Below are positions 41,434 through 50,170 of a stretch of 57,249 nt of DNA, one piece after another. The notes beneath the pieces are model-generated. The model saw only the letters and a list, made by a program, of their open reading frames with translations, searched no databases and was not told the DNA's origin. The stretch covers positions 1 to 57,249 of the forward strand of contig JAAYLK010000010.1 of assembly GCA_012521895.1 (NCBI GenBank), written 5' to 3'. Every line of letters starts with the position of its first letter. Position 1 is the first letter of the stretch. Made by a program: the position numbers and the translations under genes. Origin of the DNA: Clostridiales bacterium. GTDB taxonomy: Bacteria > Bacillota > Clostridia > Christensenellales > Aristaeellaceae.

Positions 41434-43782
41434 TTACTTCAAGGTGACCACCGTCACCCCGGCTTCGCCCTCGCCATACTTGCCCGGGCGCTGGGCGGCC
41501 ACGTGGGGGTGCTTGTTCAAGTGCGCGCGCAGGCCGGCGCGCAAGGTGCCCGTGCCCTTGCCATGGATGATGAACACCTCATTCAGCCCCGCCATCGTGG
41601 CGGTGTCCAGGTAGTTGTCCACCGCGGCCATCGCCTCATCCAGCGCCATGCCGCGCACGTCACAGTCCATTTTGACCGTGCGGTCCATGGATTGGGTGGA
41701 GGAATGCACGACAGTTTTTCTGCTTTGCTTGGGTTTCTCTGTGGGTTTCAGCTGATCCACGCCTACGCGCATCTTGATGACCCCGGCTTGTACCTGTACC
41801 TCGTTTTTGCTGTCTGGCAGGGACAGCACGGTGGCCCGGGCGCCATTCACCAGCAGCTGCACGTCCATGCCCACCATGATGTCCTCCGGCCGCAGCTCAT
41901 CGCTGCCTTGTTCCAGGTTCAATCCACCGCTGAGCTCGTCCTGCAGGTTGGTCATGCGCTTCCTCAAGCGGTTGATGGCGTTGGGGTCCGCGGCCTTCAT
42001 GGTGCGCAGTTCTTCCAGCACCCCGGCGCTTTCACGCTTGGCCTTTTCAATGATGCGGCGGGCTTCATCCCGCGCCTTGGCGCGCGCGCCTTCCCGCAGC
42101 GCCTTCATCTCCTGGTTCAGGCTCTCCGCTTCTTTTTTCAACCGCAGGGTCTCCAAATGGGCGGCCTCCGCCTGCTCGCGCTCCTTCTGGGCGGCCTGGC
42201 GCTGGGTCTGGGCGCTGGCGATGACGTCCTCAAACAACAGCGTCTCCCGCGACAGCAGCTGCTGGGCATCCTTGATGAGGCTGTCAGACAGCCCCAGGCG
42301 CCTGGAGATGTCAAAGGCGTTGGATTTGCCGGGCACGCCGATGGACAGGCGGTAGGTAGGGGACAGGGTGGACACGTCAAACTCCACGCTGGCGTTTTCA
42401 GCGCCCGGCGTGGCCAAGGCAAAGGCCTTCAACTCGCTGTAGTGGGTGGTGGCGACGGAGCGGATGCTCATTTTCAGCATCCTTTGCAGGATGGCTTGCG
42501 CCAGGGCCGCGCCCTCGGTGGGGTCCGTCCCCGCGCCCAGCTCATCAAACAGCACCAGGTCGGTGTTTTCGGCTTCATCCAGGATGGAGACGATGTTTTT
42601 CATGTGGGAAGAGAAGGTGGACAGGGATTGCTCAATGCTCTGCTCATCGCCGATGTCGGCAAACACATTGTCAAACATGGCCAGCTGGGTGCCCAGCTGC
42701 CCGGGTACGTGCAGCCCGGCCAGGGCCATCAGGGTGGTCAGGCCGACCGTTTTCAAGGTGACGGTCTTGCCGCCGGTGTTGGGGCCGGTGATGATCAGCG
42801 TGGTGAACGTGTCCCCCAGCCACAGGTCGCAGGGCACCACTTTGTCATCGGGAATCAAGGGATGGCGCACCTTCACCAGCTTGATGTAGCCGCGGCTGTT
42901 GATGACAGGGCGGATGGCGCGCATGGACCGCGCCAGGGCGGCTTTTGCGAAGCGGAAATCCAGCTCAATGAGGATGTCCAGGTTTTCCTCAATGATGTCC
43001 GCGTCATCGCTGACGCGCGCGGACAATTCCGCCAGGATGCGCTCAATCTCCGCGCGCTCCTTGGCCTGCCATTCCTTGAGCTCATTGCCCGCTTCCACCA
43101 CCGCCATAGGCTCTATGAACAAGGTGGCGCCGGAGGCGGACTGGTCGTGCACCAGGCCGGGCACCTGGCTGCGGAACTCCTGCCGCACGGGGATGACATA
43201 GCGCCCATTGCGCATGGTAATCAGGCTGTCCTGCAAGTACTTTGAGGACTGGCTGCCATGGGCCAGGGCCTGCAGTTTGTCACGGATTTTTTCATTGGCG
43301 ATGCGGATGTGCCGCCGGATGTCAGCAAGCGCCGGGCTGGCGTTGTCCGCCACTTCCTCTTCTGAAATCAGGGCGTCGCTGATGGCGCGCTCCAGTTGGC
43401 GCAGCGGCGTCAGCCTGGCGGCCAGCGCGGTCAGCTGCGGGGTTCGGTTGTCCGGGTCATCGCCAATGGCGTTTTTGACAGATGAGGAGGCGCGCAGCAC
43501 TTCAGCGGTGTCCAGCAGCGCGCGCGGGGGAAGAGTGGACCCTTTTTTGGACAGGGAAAGCCAGGCGGTGACATCCTTGAAAATGATGAGGGGGCTGTCC
43601 CCGCGCCGCAGCAGGATCAGCAGCGCTTCCTCCGTCTCGTGCTGGGCGCGCTCCACTTGCTCAATCCTGTCATAGGGCTTGAGCGCCTCGCAGCGCTTCT
43701 GGCCGGGCTCGGTCAAAGCGAGCGTGCTTAACATCTGGATAATTTTATGAAATTCCAGTGTCCGAAGTGCTTTTTCGTTCAT
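41434..43782 (-). CDS. mutS2: MutS2 (endonuclease/ribosome-collision factor)
   Basis: ATPase of 782 residues, the MutS2 length. It has a core with Walker A GPNTGGKT, the run LFDELGAGTDPTEGAAL, STFSSHMKNI and ATTHYSELKAFA. A long coiled coil (about 520-610) joins it to a C-terminal Smr domain with HGKGTGTLRAGLR. The Smr metal motif usually written DLRG reads DVRG here. MutS2 is known to limit recombination or split collided ribosomes in Bacillota. It follows the U32 gene by 18 bases. Confidence 0.97.
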   Translation of the reverse strand: MNEKALRTLEFHKIIQMLSTLALTEPGQKRCEALKPYDRIEQVERAQHETEEALLILLRRGDSPLIIFKDVTAWLSLSKKGSTLPPRALLDTAEVLRASSSVKNAIGDDPDNRTPQLTALAARLTPLRQLERAISDALISEEEVADNASPALADIRRHIRIANEKIRDKLQALAHGSQSSKYLQDSLITMRNGRYVIPVRQEFRSQVPGLVHDQSASGATLFIEPMAVVEAGNELKEWQAKERAEIERILAELSARVSDDADIIEENLDILIELDFRFAKAALARSMRAIRPVINSRGYIKLVKVRHPLIPDDKVVPCDLWLGDTFTTLIITGPNTGGKTVTLKTVGLTTLMALAGLHVPGQLGTQLAMFDNVFADIGDEQSIEQSLSTFSSHMKNIVSILDEAENTDLVLFDELGAGTDPTEGAALAQAILQRMLKMSIRSVATTHYSELKAFALATPGAENASVEFDVSTLSPTYRLSIGVPGKSNAFDISRRLGLSDSLIKDAQQLLSRETLLFEDVIASAQTQRQAAQKEREQAEAAHLETLRLKKEAESLNQEMKALREGARAKARDEARRIIEKAKRESAGVLEELRTMKAADPNAINRLRKRMTNLQDELSGGLNLEQGSDELRPEDIMVGMDVQLLVNGARATVLSLPDSKNEVQVQAGVIKMRVGVDQLKPTEKPKQSRKTVVHSSTQSMDRTVKMDCDVRGMALDEAMAAVDNYLDTATMAGLNEVFIIHGKGTGTLRAGLRAHLNKHPHVAAQRPGKYGEGEAGVTVVTLK

Positions 43783-43800
43783 GACTATCCCTCGGTTCGC

Positions 43801-46131
43801 TTATTCAACACCCACCAGGAAACGCCCGGGTTCGGCTTGTATGTTTGGCTCAATGGGCCTGCCTTGTCTTAAGGCGTCATAATGCCGGATGATATCCAGC
43901 GCTTCTTCTTTCTCTGTCAGCCGCAGGTCCATCAGCCAGCTCATCGCGGGCGCCAGGGTGGACAGGTGCAGGGCTTTGTGGTGGTGCAGGGCGATCAGGC
44001 AGGTATGGTCAAAACGGGTGGGGGACAAGGGGTAGGCGCAGTTGTAGCGGTCCACCATCGCCTGGCCCTTGAGGCCCTGCCCGCGCTGGCACAGGGTGCA
44101 GCCCGTCTTGCTTTTGCTCAGGCCCAACCGGGTCCGCTCCGGGCAGTGGTTGAGCTGCATCAGCTGGTTGCGACCATACACCGGGAGCACCAACTCAATG
44201 ATGTCCTTGGGCAATTGCTCGATTTCATTCGCGGACAGCTCCCGGGACAGGACCGCCGTTTTGATGCCCTTCCGCGCGAGCATTTGCAGGGTGCCCTCAT
44301 TCCACACCGGGATGCCTTCCCCGCACAGGGTGATGCCGCTGTTTTCAAGTCCTAATTGGCTGATATTGTCTGCCATAAGATAGATATTTCTGTCATTGGC
44401 AAGCTGCACAACTCTTTGCAGGTCCAGGTCCCCGATTTGCCGGGGCAACAGCAAGACGCTTCCTGGCGTGATCTGACCTAAAATGCCTTCAAGCTGCCCT
44501 TGCCGGTAGTTCTCCGCGTAGTAAATGACCTGTTCCAGCCCGGCATTGCGATAAGCCTTCTCATCATCACCGATGTTGATGATGCCGTACAGCTTCTGTA
44601 CTTGGCCGGCAGTCCGTTCAACATCCTCCAGGTTCATTGCTGCAGGGGCGGTTTCCTGCAGCGCATGCGCCGCAACCACCGCTTGCTCCAATTGCTCCAG
44701 GGCTTCCCGCCGCAGGGCGTTCAGCGCGGCATTGGGCAGGAAGGCAGGCTGGTCATTGATGTAGGAGAAACCGTTCAACACAAAGGGTGTGTCCCCGGTT
44801 TTCTGGATTTGCTTTCGCGCGCTCTCCCGGTCCAGGGGCTGTTTCATCGCGGGCTGGACATCGGCGCCTTCCACTGTCACAGAAGTTTTGCCAGCATCAA
44901 CACACAAGCGCGCAGGCGCGCCCACATTCAGTGTGAGTTCCGCCTGAATTGGCAATGCTGGCATGATCTGGGCCTGCCTGCGGGCCGCCTCCAGTTGGTC
45001 TTCGTCCTGCAGCCTGTAGACGCGCTCGCCGATCACCGGCGCCTGGCGCAGCCGCAGCGTGGCCACCTGGCCCATGGGGATGGGCGGGCCCGAGTAAATC
45101 AGGTCAATGTCTTCCCTGCCGCGGATTTGCAGCCCATCGCCGTTGTTGAGCGGCAGGTTCATCCTGGCTTGCGCCAGCACAAAACCATCCCGCTGCTGGA
45201 AGGAGAGGATTTGCCCATGCGGGATGCCAAGGTGGGAAACGCGCTCATGGCCAATCAGGCTGCTGTCCTGCTCACTGGCGATGTGGCCGGCGGTGAAACC
45301 GCGGCTGAAAATCTGCGCCAGCGCCTTCTCCTCTTCGGCTAAATCCCCAAGGGGCAGGCCTTTGATGGCCCGGTCCAGGGCTTTGCGGTAGATGGCGGTG
45401 ACGATAAAAACATACTCGGGTCTTTTTAAGCGCCCCTCAATTTTGAAGCTGCCCACTCCCGCTTGAATGAGGTCCGGCAGATGGGCCAGGGTGTTCATGT
45501 CGTGCATAGACAGCAGGGCGCCGCTTTTGTCCTTGTAGGTATACTGCAGCCTGCAGGGCTGGGCGCACTTGCCGCGGTTGCCGCTGCGTCCTCCAATCTG
45601 TGAGGAGAACTGGCACTGACCGCTGACGGACACGCACATCGCGCCATGCACAAAGACTTCAGTCTCTATGCCGGTGCCTGCAGTAAGTTGAATGTCCTCC
45701 AGGCCGCACTCCCGGGCCAGCACCACGCGTGAAACGCCCAGCTTTTTCAAAAAGCGGGCACCAGCGGCGTTGTGGATGCTCATCTGGGTGCTGGCATGGA
45801 CGCACAGGCCCGGAAACTCACGTTTGATGAGCCGCACCAGGCCCAGGTCCTGCACGATGACGGCGTCCGCCCGCAGTAAAACCAGGCGGGCAAGCAGGTT
45901 CCGGACGCCCTCCATCTCATTGGGCTTGACTAGGGTGTTGACGGTGACATACACCCGCCTGCCATACAAATGGGCAAGTTTGATGGCTGCTTGCAGGGTT
46001 TCATCATCAAAGCCCACCGAGGCGCGCGCCCCGTGGGAGGCAGCGCCCAGGTAGATGGCGTCGGCGCCGGCGGCAATCGCTGCCTTCAGGGCATCCAGGC
46101 TGCCTGCCGGGGCAAGCAGTTCATGTTTCAT
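43801..46131 (-). CDS. U32 peptidase-family protein with C-terminal DUF3656-like region (RlhA-like)
   Basis: Protein of 776 residues. The N-terminal U32 domain begins ELLAPAGSLDALKAAIAAG, and has the family signature EVFVHGAMCVSVSGQCQFS with Cys residues of a likely iron-sulfur site (GKCAQPCRLQY). The C-terminal half matches the DUF3656-type extension of E. coli RlhA, which hydroxylates a 23S rRNA cytidine. The proteolytic function once given to this family is doubtful; RNA hydroxylation is the better guess. ATG 46131 lies within the end of zapA. Confidence 0.88.
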   Translation of the reverse strand: MKHELLAPAGSLDALKAAIAAGADAIYLGAASHGARASVGFDDETLQAAIKLAHLYGRRVYVTVNTLVKPNEMEGVRNLLARLVLLRADAVIVQDLGLVRLIKREFPGLCVHASTQMSIHNAAGARFLKKLGVSRVVLARECGLEDIQLTAGTGIETEVFVHGAMCVSVSGQCQFSSQIGGRSGNRGKCAQPCRLQYTYKDKSGALLSMHDMNTLAHLPDLIQAGVGSFKIEGRLKRPEYVFIVTAIYRKALDRAIKGLPLGDLAEEEKALAQIFSRGFTAGHIASEQDSSLIGHERVSHLGIPHGQILSFQQRDGFVLAQARMNLPLNNGDGLQIRGREDIDLIYSGPPIPMGQVATLRLRQAPVIGERVYRLQDEDQLEAARRQAQIMPALPIQAELTLNVGAPARLCVDAGKTSVTVEGADVQPAMKQPLDRESARKQIQKTGDTPFVLNGFSYINDQPAFLPNAALNALRREALEQLEQAVVAAHALQETAPAAMNLEDVERTAGQVQKLYGIINIGDDEKAYRNAGLEQVIYYAENYRQGQLEGILGQITPGSVLLLPRQIGDLDLQRVVQLANDRNIYLMADNISQLGLENSGITLCGEGIPVWNEGTLQMLARKGIKTAVLSRELSANEIEQLPKDIIELVLPVYGRNQLMQLNHCPERTRLGLSKSKTGCTLCQRGQGLKGQAMVDRYNCAYPLSPTRFDHTCLIALHHHKALHLSTLAPAMSWLMDLRLTEKEEALDIIRHYDALRQGRPIEPNIQAEPGRFLVGVE

Positions 46132-46390
46132 CAGCGTTTTTGTCCTGTAGTTCCTCAAGCTGCGCGCGAAGGCGCACATTCAGCGCCTGTGCCTTGACCA
46201 GCTCATCCGCCAGGGACAAGGCCGCGGCAACCGCGCAGGCTTCCGCGCCCAGGCTGTTGTTGTTGCCGGCAACTTCCTTGATGCGCCGGTCAGTCAGCTG
46301 TGCCAGGCGCTGGAAATGCGCGGCCTCCTCGGTGCCGGACAGCTGGTAGTTCTTTCCCGCCACGGTGACGGTGATCGTTGTCAATTGCAT
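46121..46390 (-). CDS. zapA: Cell division protein ZapA
   Basis: Small FtsZ-ring stabiliser of 89 residues. The N-terminal domain has ITVTVAGKNYQLSGTEE, and the C-terminal half is a coiled coil (about 45-85). Length and the zapA-U32-mutS2 neighbourhood (as in many Bacillota) support the call. It begins 3 bases after the cyclophilin stop and overlaps the U32 gene by 11 bases. Confidence 0.88.
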   Translation of the reverse strand: MQLTTITVTVAGKNYQLSGTEEAAHFQRLAQLTDRRIKEVAGNNNSLGAEACAVAAALSLADELVKAQALNVRLRAQLEELQDKNADET

Positions 46391-46393
46391 TGC

Positions 46394-47362
46394 TTACAGC
46401 CTGTTGAAGGGGTATTCCACACCATGGGTTTCCACGCGGATGTTCTTGATGACCTGGGCTTCCAGGGGTTTGTCGGAGCGGTCGCGCTTGGTGGACACAA
46501 TCTGGTCGGCCGCTTCCATCCCTGTGAGGATCTTGCCAAAGGCGGCATAGGCCCCATCCAGGTGAGGGGCGTTTTCCACCATGATGAAGAATTGGCTGCC
46601 GGCCGAATCCATCCTCATGCTGCGCGCCATGCTCAGCACGCCGCGGGTGTGCTTGATGGGGTTGTTGACGCCGTTTTGGGAGAACTCGCCTTTGATGCCA
46701 TAGCCAGGGCCGCCCATGCCGGTGCCGGAGGGGCAGCCTCCCTGGATCATAAAGCCGGGGATGACGCGGTGGAAGGTCAGCCCGTCATAAAAGGACTGGT
46801 TGGCAAGGGAGATGAAATTGCCCACGCTTTGCGGGGCGGTCTCCGGGTAGAGCTCGCCGGTCATGACCTGGCCGTTTTCAAGGGTGATGGTGAAGGTGGG
46901 GTTTTGTTTCATGGTGTCCTCCGTTTGATTGATTGTGGTTGTTTGCGCGAGTAGTTCACCCACCTTCGCAGGGGGTGCGGCCTGCTGGTTGTGCAAAACC
47001 ATGAACAGCACAGCAAGCGCCAGGCAGATCAGGCCTGGGATGAGCAAAAAATGTGTGCTGCTGCCGGTGTTCACATGCCGGGCATGGAATTCGCCATACC
47101 GCATGGGCGGCTCTTTGCCTTCTTTTCTGGAAAAGGCATTGGAAAGCCAGTATGCCAGGTACTTCAGCCCCATGTGCTGGCTTTTGCCGGCAATCAAGCC
47201 CAGGACGCCAAAGCCGGCCAACACGCCGCCTGACAGAAAGAGGCCGTCAGAGAGGATGCGGTACATCTCCTTTGTGCCTGGCATCGCGAACAGGCCGTTG
47301 GGAATCCACACGATCAGCGCGAGCCCTAGGGCGATCGCGAACGCCAGAATGTACTTCTTCAT
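46394..47362 (-). CDS. Cyclophilin-type peptidyl-prolyl isomerase fused to a DUF3899-like membrane domain
   Basis: One frame of 322 residues. Residues 1-125 resemble DUF3899: two N-terminal helices with LSDGLFLSGGV, and a third helix near 104-122. From about residue 151 a cyclophilin domain begins (FTITLENGQVMTGELYPETAPQ in two pieces, then GLTFHRVIPGFMIQGGCPSG and GSQFFIMVENAPHLDG). The active-site Arg is in FHRVIPGF. The start ATG 47362 has AAGGAAGG upstream. Within the frame, ATG 46912 lies just after GGAGGA, so the cyclophilin could also be made alone (172 residues). It heads the zapA-U32-mutS2 run. Confidence 0.9.
   Translation of the reverse strand: MKKYILAFAIALGLALIVWIPNGLFAMPGTKEMYRILSDGLFLSGGVLAGFGVLGLIAGKSQHMGLKYLAYWLSNAFSRKEGKEPPMRYGEFHARHVNTGSSTHFLLIPGLICLALAVLFMVLHNQQAAPPAKVGELLAQTTTINQTEDTMKQNPTFTITLENGQVMTGELYPETAPQSVGNFISLANQSFYDGLTFHRVIPGFMIQGGCPSGTGMGGPGYGIKGEFSQNGVNNPIKHTRGVLSMARSMRMDSAGSQFFIMVENAPHLDGAYAAFGKILTGMEAADQIVSTKRDRSDKPLEAQVIKNIRVETHGVEYPFNRL
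46910..46922 (-). promoter_or_regulatory. Internal ribosome site and start codon of the cyclophilin domain
   Basis: On the minus strand, GGAGGA (46917-46922) is followed after 4 bases by ATG (46910-46912), in frame with the cyclophilin and located just before its first conserved strand. Spacing is a little short but usable. The preceding codons translate to a Thr/Asn-rich stretch that resembles translated intergenic DNA. Confidence 0.6.
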
Positions 47363-47419
47363 GCTGCCTTCCTTGATTGATCTGCTTCCACAAGGGAATC
47401 TTTGCGCTTTGGCCTGGTT

Positions 47420-47448
47420 ATTGTAGCATGAATCAGCCTTTGATTGAA
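47420..47448 (-). promoter_or_regulatory. Predicted promoter of the cyclophilin-zapA-U32-mutS2 unit
   Basis: On the minus strand, TTCAAT (47443-47448) and TACAAT (47420-47425) are 17 bases apart, about 58 bases before ATG 47362. Confidence 0.6.
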
Positions 47449-47576
47449 GCGGAATGCTCAATTCCGCACCCCGCAATCTCACATTTAAAGATGAAGGAAT
47501 ACATCAATTGTTCAGAGTTCCTTCATCAATCGTCCGGCATGCCCTTGTGAAAAGATTTGAAAAGGGCCATAAAATC

Positions 47577-47605
47577 TTGACTTGGATGACAAGAAAAAAT
47601 ATACT
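47577..47605 (+). promoter_or_regulatory. Strong predicted promoter of the peptide transporter operon
   Basis: TTGACT (47577-47582) and TATACT (47600-47605) are separated by 17 bases. An AAGGAGG site at about 47627-47633 precedes ATG 47640. Confidence 0.8.
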
Positions 47606-47639
47606 AGTGGTGGCTAAATTAAAAAACAAGGAGGACGCA

Positions 47640-50060
47640 ATGAAGAAAATCCTACCCCTCGCTTTGGCATTGTGCATGCTCTTGGGCGTGACCGCAATCG
47701 CCGAGCAACCCGCCCCTTCCTATACCTACGATGTGGCGGTGACCTCTTTCCCGACCACCTGGAACCCCTTTACCTATCAGACTGCCACTGATGGCGACCT
47801 GATGGGCTACCTCAACGACGGCTTTTATAATTTCGATTATAATGAGACCATGGATGGCTACAGGATCATTCCGTGGGCAGCCGTTGATTTCCCGGTGGAT
47901 GTGACCGACCAGTACATTGGCGACAAGTGGGGCATCACCGAGTTCGTCTATTCTGACGAAGGCGAAGTGACCGAAGAAAAAACCACCGGCCGCGCCTGGA
48001 AACTGACCATCCGTGATGACCTGAAGTGGGAAGACGGCACCCCCATCAAGGCGGAAAACTTTGTCAACTCCGCCAAACTGCTGCTCAACCCCAAGGCGCA
48101 GAACTACCGCGCTGACTCCCTGTATTCCAGCTCACTGCGCATCACCAACGCCGAAGGCTATGCCAAGCAGGGCGTCCCCGCTGACACCAGCTACCGCGAT
48201 TTGATGGTTCTGGATGGCATTGAGGATGTCGATGCCTGGCTGGAGAGCAAGGGCGACACCAAGGGCTATGTCAACTGGGGCTATTCCTTTGGCGACACCT
48301 ATGACTTTGAGACCAAAGCCTGGACCGGCGCCGCTGAAGACGCCTATGTTGAGTCCCCCCTCACCATCAAGGAGCTCTATGAGTTCTACACCACTGGCGC
48401 GGGCGGCGAATACATCACCTGGGCTGACGAACCCACCCGCAAGGACTGGGCGCTGGACGAGCTGAAAGCCAAGTACACCTGGCCGGAAACCGCCTGGGAA
48501 GATGTTGGCTATTTTGCGGACGGCGAGTATGACATCGTGATGATCCTCGACAAGCCGCTGACCGGCTTCAACCTGCACTATGCCCTGACCTCCGCCTGGC
48601 TGGTGAATGAAGAGCTGTACAATTCGCTCTCCACGGAAACCGATGGCGTGTTCACCAACACCTATGGCACTTCCGTTGAGACAACCAAATCCTGGGGCAC
48701 CTTCAAACTGACAGGCTTCCAGTCTGACAAGCTCTACACTGTGGAGCGCAATGACAACTGGTTTGGTTTCAACATGCCCGAGAACGAAGGCCGTTATCAG
48801 ACCAACCGCATCAACACCAACCTGGTGATGGAGCCCTCCACCCGTCTTGAGATGTTCTTAAACGGCCAGCTGGACGTCTTTGGCTTGAGCAAGGACTACA
48901 TCGAAGAGTACGGCACTTCTGACTTCACCTATTATTCCGAAGGCGACTCCGTGTTCGCCATGGTGTTCAACCCCAACTTCTCCGCCCTGGAAGCCAACCA
49001 GAAAGCCGCCGGTGAAAACGTCAACAAGACCATTATCACCCTGAAGGATTTCCGCGTGGCGATGAGCCTGGGCATGAACCGCGCTGAGTTCCTCCTGGCC
49101 GCTGACCCTGTCAGCCAGCCCGCCCTGGCCATCTACTCCAGCCAGATTGTCGCTGACCCTGAAAACGGCATCTTCTACCGCAACACCGATGTCGCAAAGC
49201 AGGTGGTTGTGGACTTCTGGGGCCTGACGGATGAAATCGGCGAAGGCAAGCTGTATGCCACTGTTGATGACGCCATCGAAAGCATTTCCGGCTATAACCT
49301 GGAAATGGCGAGAGAGCTGTTCAACAAGGCCTATGACGAAGCCATCGAAAAGGGCATGATGAAGGAAGGCGACGAGGTCCAGATCATCATCGGCACCCCC
49401 AACCTGACTTCCGCCTTCTACAACAACGGCTATGACTTCATCGTCAACAACTACACCGAGGCCGTGAAGGGCACCAAGCTGGAAGGCAAGCTGACCTTCA
49501 CCCGCGATGGCACCCTGGGCAACGGCTTCTCTGATGCCCTGAAGAACAACAACGTCGACATGCTGTTTGGTGTTGGCTGGACCGGTTCCACCTTTGATCC
49601 CTACAGCCTGATGGAAGTGTTCGTCAACCCCAGCTACCAGTATGACGCCTCCTTTGACGCGACGACCTATGACATCCAGATCGAGCTGGATGGCGTGACC
49701 TATGAGACCAACATGTATGCCTGGTACGAAGCCATGAACGGCACTCCCGTCACCTTGAAAATTGTTGGCTCTGACGAAACAGCCGTCAAGTCCTTCCCCT
49801 ACAGCACCGATGCCAATGAAGCCGCCAACCGCATCAAGGTCCTGGGTGCCCTTGAAGGCGCCGTGCTGCAGCTGTATGATTTCATCCCGCTGATGGGCAA
49901 CTATTCCGCGGCCCTCAAGAGCATGCAGATCCAGTACTACACCGAAGACCAGATCTTCCCCATGGGCCGCGGCGGCCTGCGCTACATGACCTACAACTAC
50001 GACGACGCTGCCTGGGATGCCTATGTGCAGGAGCAGGGCGGCACACTGAACTACAAGTAA
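47640..50060 (+). CDS. Oligopeptide-type ABC transporter substrate-binding protein (unusually large)
   Basis: Secreted binding protein of 806 residues, against about 540-600 for common OppA-type proteins. A signal peptide (1-21) ends in AIAEQ, a type I cleavage site. The only nearby Cys (residue 12) is inside the hydrophobic core and lacks a lipobox, so lipid anchoring is not expected. The mature part has family-5 features such as TTWNPFTYQTATDGDLMGYL and KLTIRDDLKWEDGTPIKAENF. ATG 47640 follows AAGGAGG. A longer in-frame opening starting at 47454 includes the promoter and is not coding. First gene of a six-gene run with two permeases, two ATPases and a DUF3899-like gene. Confidence 0.93.
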   Translation: MKKILPLALALCMLLGVTAIAEQPAPSYTYDVAVTSFPTTWNPFTYQTATDGDLMGYLNDGFYNFDYNETMDGYRIIPWAAVDFPVDVTDQYIGDKWGITEFVYSDEGEVTEEKTTGRAWKLTIRDDLKWEDGTPIKAENFVNSAKLLLNPKAQNYRADSLYSSSLRITNAEGYAKQGVPADTSYRDLMVLDGIEDVDAWLESKGDTKGYVNWGYSFGDTYDFETKAWTGAAEDAYVESPLTIKELYEFYTTGAGGEYITWADEPTRKDWALDELKAKYTWPETAWEDVGYFADGEYDIVMILDKPLTGFNLHYALTSAWLVNEELYNSLSTETDGVFTNTYGTSVETTKSWGTFKLTGFQSDKLYTVERNDNWFGFNMPENEGRYQTNRINTNLVMEPSTRLEMFLNGQLDVFGLSKDYIEEYGTSDFTYYSEGDSVFAMVFNPNFSALEANQKAAGENVNKTIITLKDFRVAMSLGMNRAEFLLAADPVSQPALAIYSSQIVADPENGIFYRNTDVAKQVVVDFWGLTDEIGEGKLYATVDDAIESISGYNLEMARELFNKAYDEAIEKGMMKEGDEVQIIIGTPNLTSAFYNNGYDFIVNNYTEAVKGTKLEGKLTFTRDGTLGNGFSDALKNNNVDMLFGVGWTGSTFDPYSLMEVFVNPSYQYDASFDATTYDIQIELDGVTYETNMYAWYEAMNGTPVTLKIVGSDETAVKSFPYSTDANEAANRIKVLGALEGAVLQLYDFIPLMGNYSAALKSMQIQYYTEDQIFPMGRGGLRYMTYNYDDAAWDAYVQEQGGTLNYK

Positions 50061-50081
50061 GAGTCTAAACTTCTCACAACA

Positions 50082-50116
50082 CAAGCCCGGGGGGAGGAGA
50101 GCTCCTCCCGGGCTTG
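50082..50116 (+). other. Stable hairpin between binding protein and first permease gene
   Basis: CAAGCCCGG pairs with CCGGGCTTG, continuing through GAGGA/TCCTC around the loop GAGC, with an unpaired GG. There is no T-tract. Such structures between a binding-protein gene and permease genes often stabilise the upstream mRNA and raise the amount of binding protein over the membrane parts; that role here is inference. Confidence 0.65.
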
Positions 50117-50170
50117 CACAACAAGCCCCGTGACGAGGCGGCATACTCGCTGCGGAAGAGGGAGACACAA

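Noticed and set aside
41422-43245. 607-codon plus-strand frame opposite mutS2.
   Set aside because: Antisense shadow with His/Gln/Gly-rich composition. MutS2 on the minus strand has all its motifs.
48858-50168. 436-codon minus-strand frame opposite the substrate-binding protein.
   Set aside because: Antisense shadow. It has no ribosome site and crosses the intergenic hairpin.
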